From contig NZ_FXZH01000006.1 of assembly GCF_900169365.1 (NCBI RefSeq), positions 1 through 64,000 on the forward strand: a stretch of DNA of 64,000 nt. Reading direction: 5' to 3'. The notes under the pieces were generated by a model, which had not been told where the DNA came from, searched no databases, and worked only from the letters and a program-made list of their open reading frames with translations. The translations under genes were made by a program, and so were the position numbers. The DNA comes from Brevibacterium sp. 239c. GTDB taxonomy: Bacteria; Actinomycetota; Actinomycetes; Actinomycetales; Brevibacteriaceae. Below are positions 60,740 to 64,000 of this stretch, in pieces (the stretch's first letter is position 1; every line of letters begins with the position of its first letter).

Positions 60740-63276
60740 AGCTGATCGCCCCAAGAGGTGATCGCTTCTCGCAGCTCGCGGCGATTGGCCACTTGCAGGC
60801 GCCGGTAGATTCTGCTCAGATGCCATTCGATGGTTCGCGCGGACAGATGCTGCACGGCACCGAGCTCCTGACTGCTCTGCCCGGCCATGACTCCCTCGAC
60901 GAGCTGCCGTTCGAGGTCGGAGAGCACCGTCTGCAGTCTCGTCCCAGAGGCGCTGAATCTGATCCTTCGCTGACTGTTGCCGATGAGGATGCGGGCCTCC
61001 TTGGCGACCTGCTGATCCTGGGTGTCGATGGCACGAGACTGAGCGAGTTTGGCCAGGTCGGAACACAGAACCATGGCGCCGAACGCGGATGCGCCTCTGC
61101 TGGCTGCAATGAGCGCGGACGGCGATCCGTCGGCCATCGCGGCAGAGATGATGCCTGCGAGTCGACCTGGCTTTCCGTCGACTTCAGACGCGGCTCCGCT
61201 CAGCTCGACGATCGCGGCTCGATGCCCGAGGCAGGCCGCTTCCAGCCAGGCCGAGGCCGCCAATGTTGTCGCGCCGAGGGTCCTCGCCGTACCGCCGAGC
61301 GCATACAGACTTTCGGCAGCCTGTTCCGGCTTGGTCAGTGCCAGCGTCTGGAGCTGGAACAGTGAAGCTTCGAACTCCAACCAGTAGGAATAGTCGTCGC
61401 CCTCAGGCGGTTGAGCTTGGCTCGGGCGCCTCTCCTTAGGCACATCGCCCAACAGCGTACGGGCATAGTCAATGGCTGCGTTGATGCCCTCAAACCCGAT
61501 GTCTTCAACAGTCGTCTTGGTCCGCTCCAGAACGGCCAGGGCCCGGGCTGGGTGTCCGGTGCGCATGTCAATCAATGCGCCGGTGAAACCGGACAGTTGT
61601 GGACGCCCCTTGTTCCAGCTCCTCGTTTCGGCCCAGTTCAGCGCTGCTCGGGCTCTCTCCCAGTCGGCCGCGACGTACCTGGCGATGAAGAACTGGGGTG
61701 CCGCGTCCTCGCGTTCCAGGCTCGTCATGCCTGGCAGACCGAACATCAGTTCAGCCTGCTCTGTGAACTTCAACCCTGCTTCCACTTTGCCGGTGAGAAC
61801 CGAAGCCGTCCCGAGCACCGCGCAGGCACGGAGCCGGTGGCGGGTCAGGCACGAGTGATCCCGATAGACCCGGTCAGCTCTCTCGATCGCCTCGGCGAAC
61901 CGACCACCTTTGAGGTCGAACCGTGCAAGGGTGACGTCGAATCTGCCTTGATCAGCCGTGGTGTCGAAATGCTCGCGCAACCAACCGGTGCGAAGACGGT
62001 CGGGTTCGCGCGGGTCGGTCAGTCTCATGTCCATGACCCTCACGCGCGACAACAGCTGTGGACTCAGCTCTTCCCAATGCTGTCCTACGAGATCAAGCAC
62101 ACGGTCGAAGGCTCTGTTCGCCGCTCTGATGTTGCGTCTGCCTTTTTCAGCGCGGACAGTCTCGAGGAGCAGGTCGACCGGTTTCACAAAGGCGTGCTCA
62201 GCGAGTTCTGCCGCTCCCGAGTAGTCTCCTTCACGATTTGCCCAGGCCACAGCCTCGAGGATTTTCTCCGCTGGCTGGGCATATCCCAAATTCGCCCCCC
62301 AGGACAGGTACCCGAACAGAGCCTGTCCTTCCATCGTTTCACTATCTGCGACTTCGCTCAGCCCCTTCCAGAGGGACAGTGTGTGAGAGGGCCTGACCCG
62401 AGACCGCATTGACGCGGCGATCACGGGTTCGACGATTCTCACTGAGGCGTGCCTAGCCCTGGACATCTTGATGATCCCTGCTTCGACCAGAGAATCGAGC
62501 CCGTCGGCAGAGCACAGTTGGATGAGAGTCTCATAGTGGACTGCTCCTGCCATCGCGATCGTTTCGAGCACTGGCCGGAGCTCGGGGTCGATGTTCCACA
62601 GAATACGGTCCGTGGTCCGCAGCCGCTCGTGTTGGAAGAGGACGTGACTGAGAAGAAGCGGGTTCCCTCCGGTCTCTGCATGCAATTGGGCGACAGACCG
62701 ATCTTCGAATGCGTTGGATCCCGAGGTTTCGGCGAGTGCTGCCACGGTCGCTTCGTTGAGGCCGCTGAGGTCGACGCGGATGAGTCGTCCCGACAGCCAG
62801 AGGCTCGTTGCGAGATCGACGGGCGGGCGAATCGATTCAGCTGCGATGAGGAGTCTGACTCTCCTCGCCACGGCCAGTTGGGTCAGCACTGACAGAGAGA
62901 CCGCATCGACGAGATTCGCATTGTCGATGAGGACGATGGGGGTCGCTTCGGGATACCGTGCTTTCAGTTGTCTGCCGATTGACGACAAAGCCGTACCGGC
63001 CCCGACTTTCGAACTGCTGCCCGATTGCGAGAGGAGGATCTCAAGGATTCCGAGATCCCGACCGCGCAGTGGCTCTGAGCCGCGAAAACGCAGAACGGGA
63101 GTGTCTTTATCGATGCGCGCCAGTGCCGTGTTCATCATCGTGGTTTTCCCGATTCCGGCAGCGCCGATGACTAGCGCACCGAATCTGTCCGGGTCCGTGA
63201 GGGACGCGACCACCGCTTCCACTTCGTCTGTGTATCCGAGGATCTGATGCTGGACCGGTCGAAGGGCAGTTGACAT
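60736..63276 (-). CDS. Large LuxR-type regulator with P-loop ATPase domain (first of a pair)
   Basis: The 846-residue protein from ATG 63276 has QILGYTDEVEAVVASLTDP, Walker A IGAAGIGKTTMMN at about 38-50, Walker B ATPIVLIDNANLV and sensor-like VRLLIAAES. A repeat region of about 600 residues precedes the C-terminal HTH (VMAGQSSQELGAVQHLSART, IEWHLSRIYRRLQVANRREL). It is a LAL-type regulator like its downstream neighbour, with which it shares architecture but little close sequence. An upstream TTG at 63312 is less likely. The two are translated from one message and may act as a heteromer. Confidence 0.88.
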   Translation of the reverse strand: MSTALRPVQHQILGYTDEVEAVVASLTDPDRFGALVIGAAGIGKTTMMNTALARIDKDTPVLRFRGSEPLRGRDLGILEILLSQSGSSSKVGAGTALSSIGRQLKARYPEATPIVLIDNANLVDAVSLSVLTQLAVARRVRLLIAAESIRPPVDLATSLWLSGRLIRVDLSGLNEATVAALAETSGSNAFEDRSVAQLHAETGGNPLLLSHVLFQHERLRTTDRILWNIDPELRPVLETIAMAGAVHYETLIQLCSADGLDSLVEAGIIKMSRARHASVRIVEPVIAASMRSRVRPSHTLSLWKGLSEVADSETMEGQALFGYLSWGANLGYAQPAEKILEAVAWANREGDYSGAAELAEHAFVKPVDLLLETVRAEKGRRNIRAANRAFDRVLDLVGQHWEELSPQLLSRVRVMDMRLTDPREPDRLRTGWLREHFDTTADQGRFDVTLARFDLKGGRFAEAIERADRVYRDHSCLTRHRLRACAVLGTASVLTGKVEAGLKFTEQAELMFGLPGMTSLEREDAAPQFFIARYVAADWERARAALNWAETRSWNKGRPQLSGFTGALIDMRTGHPARALAVLERTKTTVEDIGFEGINAAIDYARTLLGDVPKERRPSQAQPPEGDDYSYWLEFEASLFQLQTLALTKPEQAAESLYALGGTARTLGATTLAASAWLEAACLGHRAAIVELSGAASEVDGKPGRLAGIISAAMADGSPSALIAASRGASAFGAMVLCSDLAKLAQSRAIDTQDQQVAKEARILIGNSQRRIRFSASGTRLQTVLSDLERQLVEGVMAGQSSQELGAVQHLSARTIEWHLSRIYRRLQVANRRELREAITSWGDQL

Positions 63277-63759
63277 CTGCACAGCTTTCTCTGCACCACT
63301 CGGCGAGGACAACGCAATGGTGACGAGACTGACTCGACGTCGAGTCTCTCGTCAACGCAGACCAGCGTCTTCCCCTGCGATTCGCTCCGCTCTACATTCA
63401 GCGAACCTCGGCTGGTGCCGCGCTTCTCAAATGCATTCACCGAATACATGAACTTTCTGCTATATCCGCATTATTTTATACTATTCACGGTGATTGCGCA
63501 CCAGAATCTTTTGGCTGACAGGACACCCTGCGCCGTACTTTCCCCGGTTCTGCCCTCACCTGGGCGGCCGATCAACTCGCCTCACGAGCAAGCTGCCCAC
63601 CTATGTGAGCCAGGTGCGTCGAATGGCGCCGCTGCCGCTGTACCCTCCTCCGCACCCCCAACCCAGCCCTGGCGCTTTCACAGCGACTGCCACTTGTGAG
63701 CCTGCACACCGAAACGTACTATTGGAGCTAAGTTACCGAACGATCAATCAGGAGTTTTC
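63277..63759. other. Divergent intergenic region with an AT-rich core
   Basis: A 483-bp gap between the LuxR-type regulator and the acyl-CoA dehydrogenase gene. Its core (about 63425-63490) is much richer in A and T than the surroundings and includes TATACTATT, suited to a promoter for the regulator pair. Plus-strand frames through 63415-63775 have no ribosome site or family resemblance. I see no further gene. Confidence 0.45.
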
Positions 63760-64000
63760 ATGGACACCTTGCTGAATGCAGAGGAGCGCGAGTTCGCGCA
63801 GAAGATGCGTCAGTTCTATCGCACGGAGATCCCCGAGGAACTGCGCTTCAAGGTCGCTACCGGCCAGGAGCTGACCAAAGAAGACATGGTCACTTCGCAG
63901 CGGATCCTCAATCAGCACGGTTACGCCGTGCCGAACTGGCCCGTCGAATGGGGCGGCCAGGACTGGACTCCTGTGCAGCGCCACATCTGGCTCGAAGAGA
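63760..64000 (+). CDS. Acyl-CoA dehydrogenase, N-terminal part (cut by window end)
   Basis: The visible 80 residues begin at ATG 63760 behind GGAG and show an acyl-CoA dehydrogenase N-terminal helical domain: LLNAEEREFAQKMRQFYRT, ILNQHGYAVPNWPVEWGGQ and DWTPVQRHIWLEE. The W-P-x-E-W-G-G-Q-x-W motif is typical of the FadE-like enzymes of actinobacteria that oxidise acyl-CoA or steroid side chains with FAD. The catalytic glutamate and flavin contacts lie beyond the window. It is divergent from the regulator pair. Substrate chain length cannot be judged. Confidence 0.88.
   Translation, partial: MDTLLNAEEREFAQKMRQFYRTEIPEELRFKVATGQELTKEDMVTSQRILNQHGYAVPNWPVEWGGQDWTPVQRHIWLEE

Noticed and set aside
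60740-61066. N-terminal extension of the second ATPase-LuxR regulator to 61066
   Set aside because: The extra residues overlap the partner gene and look like an out-of-frame reading; GTG 60739 in a GTGA overlap is the better start.
63415-63775. Plus-strand frames of 93-94 codons before the acyl-CoA dehydrogenase gene
   Set aside because: They run through an AT-rich promoter-like region, lack ribosome sites and one overlaps the real start at 63760.

Overview
The window is a stretch of high-GC actinobacterial chromosome (Actinomycetota). Gene density, GTG/TTG starts, four-base start/stop overlaps and the protein families (HisKA_3 kinases with LuxR-type regulators, LCP protein, UMF1-type MFS, BCCT carrier, DrrA-like exporter) fit a Micrococcales organism. 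Brevibacterium is my best guess, from general family resemblance only. The translations carry 52 convincing protein genes or gene remnants. I saw no tRNA, rRNA or CRISPR array.

Layout. 1-531: decayed 3' part of a restriction-endonuclease-like gene. 713-3173: a DUF421 membrane protein, an NAD(P)-binding protein and a DUF4097 protein. The DUF4097 gene forms a minus-strand operon with a LuxR-type response regulator and a histidine kinase (2235-5747), which looks like a cell-envelope stress system. 5953-10672: a PLP-dependent Cys/Met enzyme, a fused ArsR/SRPBCC gene fossil, an acyltransferase-3 protein and nitronate monooxygenase. 10727-16767: two more two-component systems, one with a DMT transporter inserted between regulator and kinase. 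16789-19337: an SDR dehydrogenase, an FMN reductase and a TetR regulator. 19427-21961: a small lower-GC insertion holding a broken secreted phospholipase A2 gene, an ISL3-family element with an exact 8-bp target duplication, and a two-helix membrane protein. It is bracketed by two different copies of the end of a peptide-transporter ATPase gene and two 60-62 bp perfect palindromes.

21987-27803: a dipeptide/oligopeptide ABC importer (fused DppDF ATPase, two permeases, lipoprotein). 28153-34440: AGCS symporter, class II fructose-bisphosphate aldolase, BCCT transporter and UMF1-type MFS. 34576-35458: an ArsR/SRPBCC pair. 35547-39102: a TetR-controlled ABC exporter.

39263-63276: a surface-glycopolymer locus. 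An FAD oxidoreductase and a VanZ protein precede a long minus-strand, mostly overlapping gene series: initiating polyprenyl-phosphate sugar transferase, glycosyltransferase, polymerase candidate, second glycosyltransferase, Wzz-like chain-length protein with a degenerate kinase domain, NDP-sugar 4,6-dehydratase, DegT aminotransferase, PIG-L deacetylase, Wzx flippase, GT2, secreted clan-A glycosidase, LCP ligase and a large LuxR-type regulator. Two further LuxR regulators with P-loop ATPase domains, translationally coupled to each other, lie upstream on the same strand. Together the genes can make an amino-sugar repeat unit on a lipid carrier, flip it, polymerise it with length control and attach it to the wall, with unusual regulatory investment. 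The window ends in the 5' part of an acyl-CoA dehydrogenase gene.
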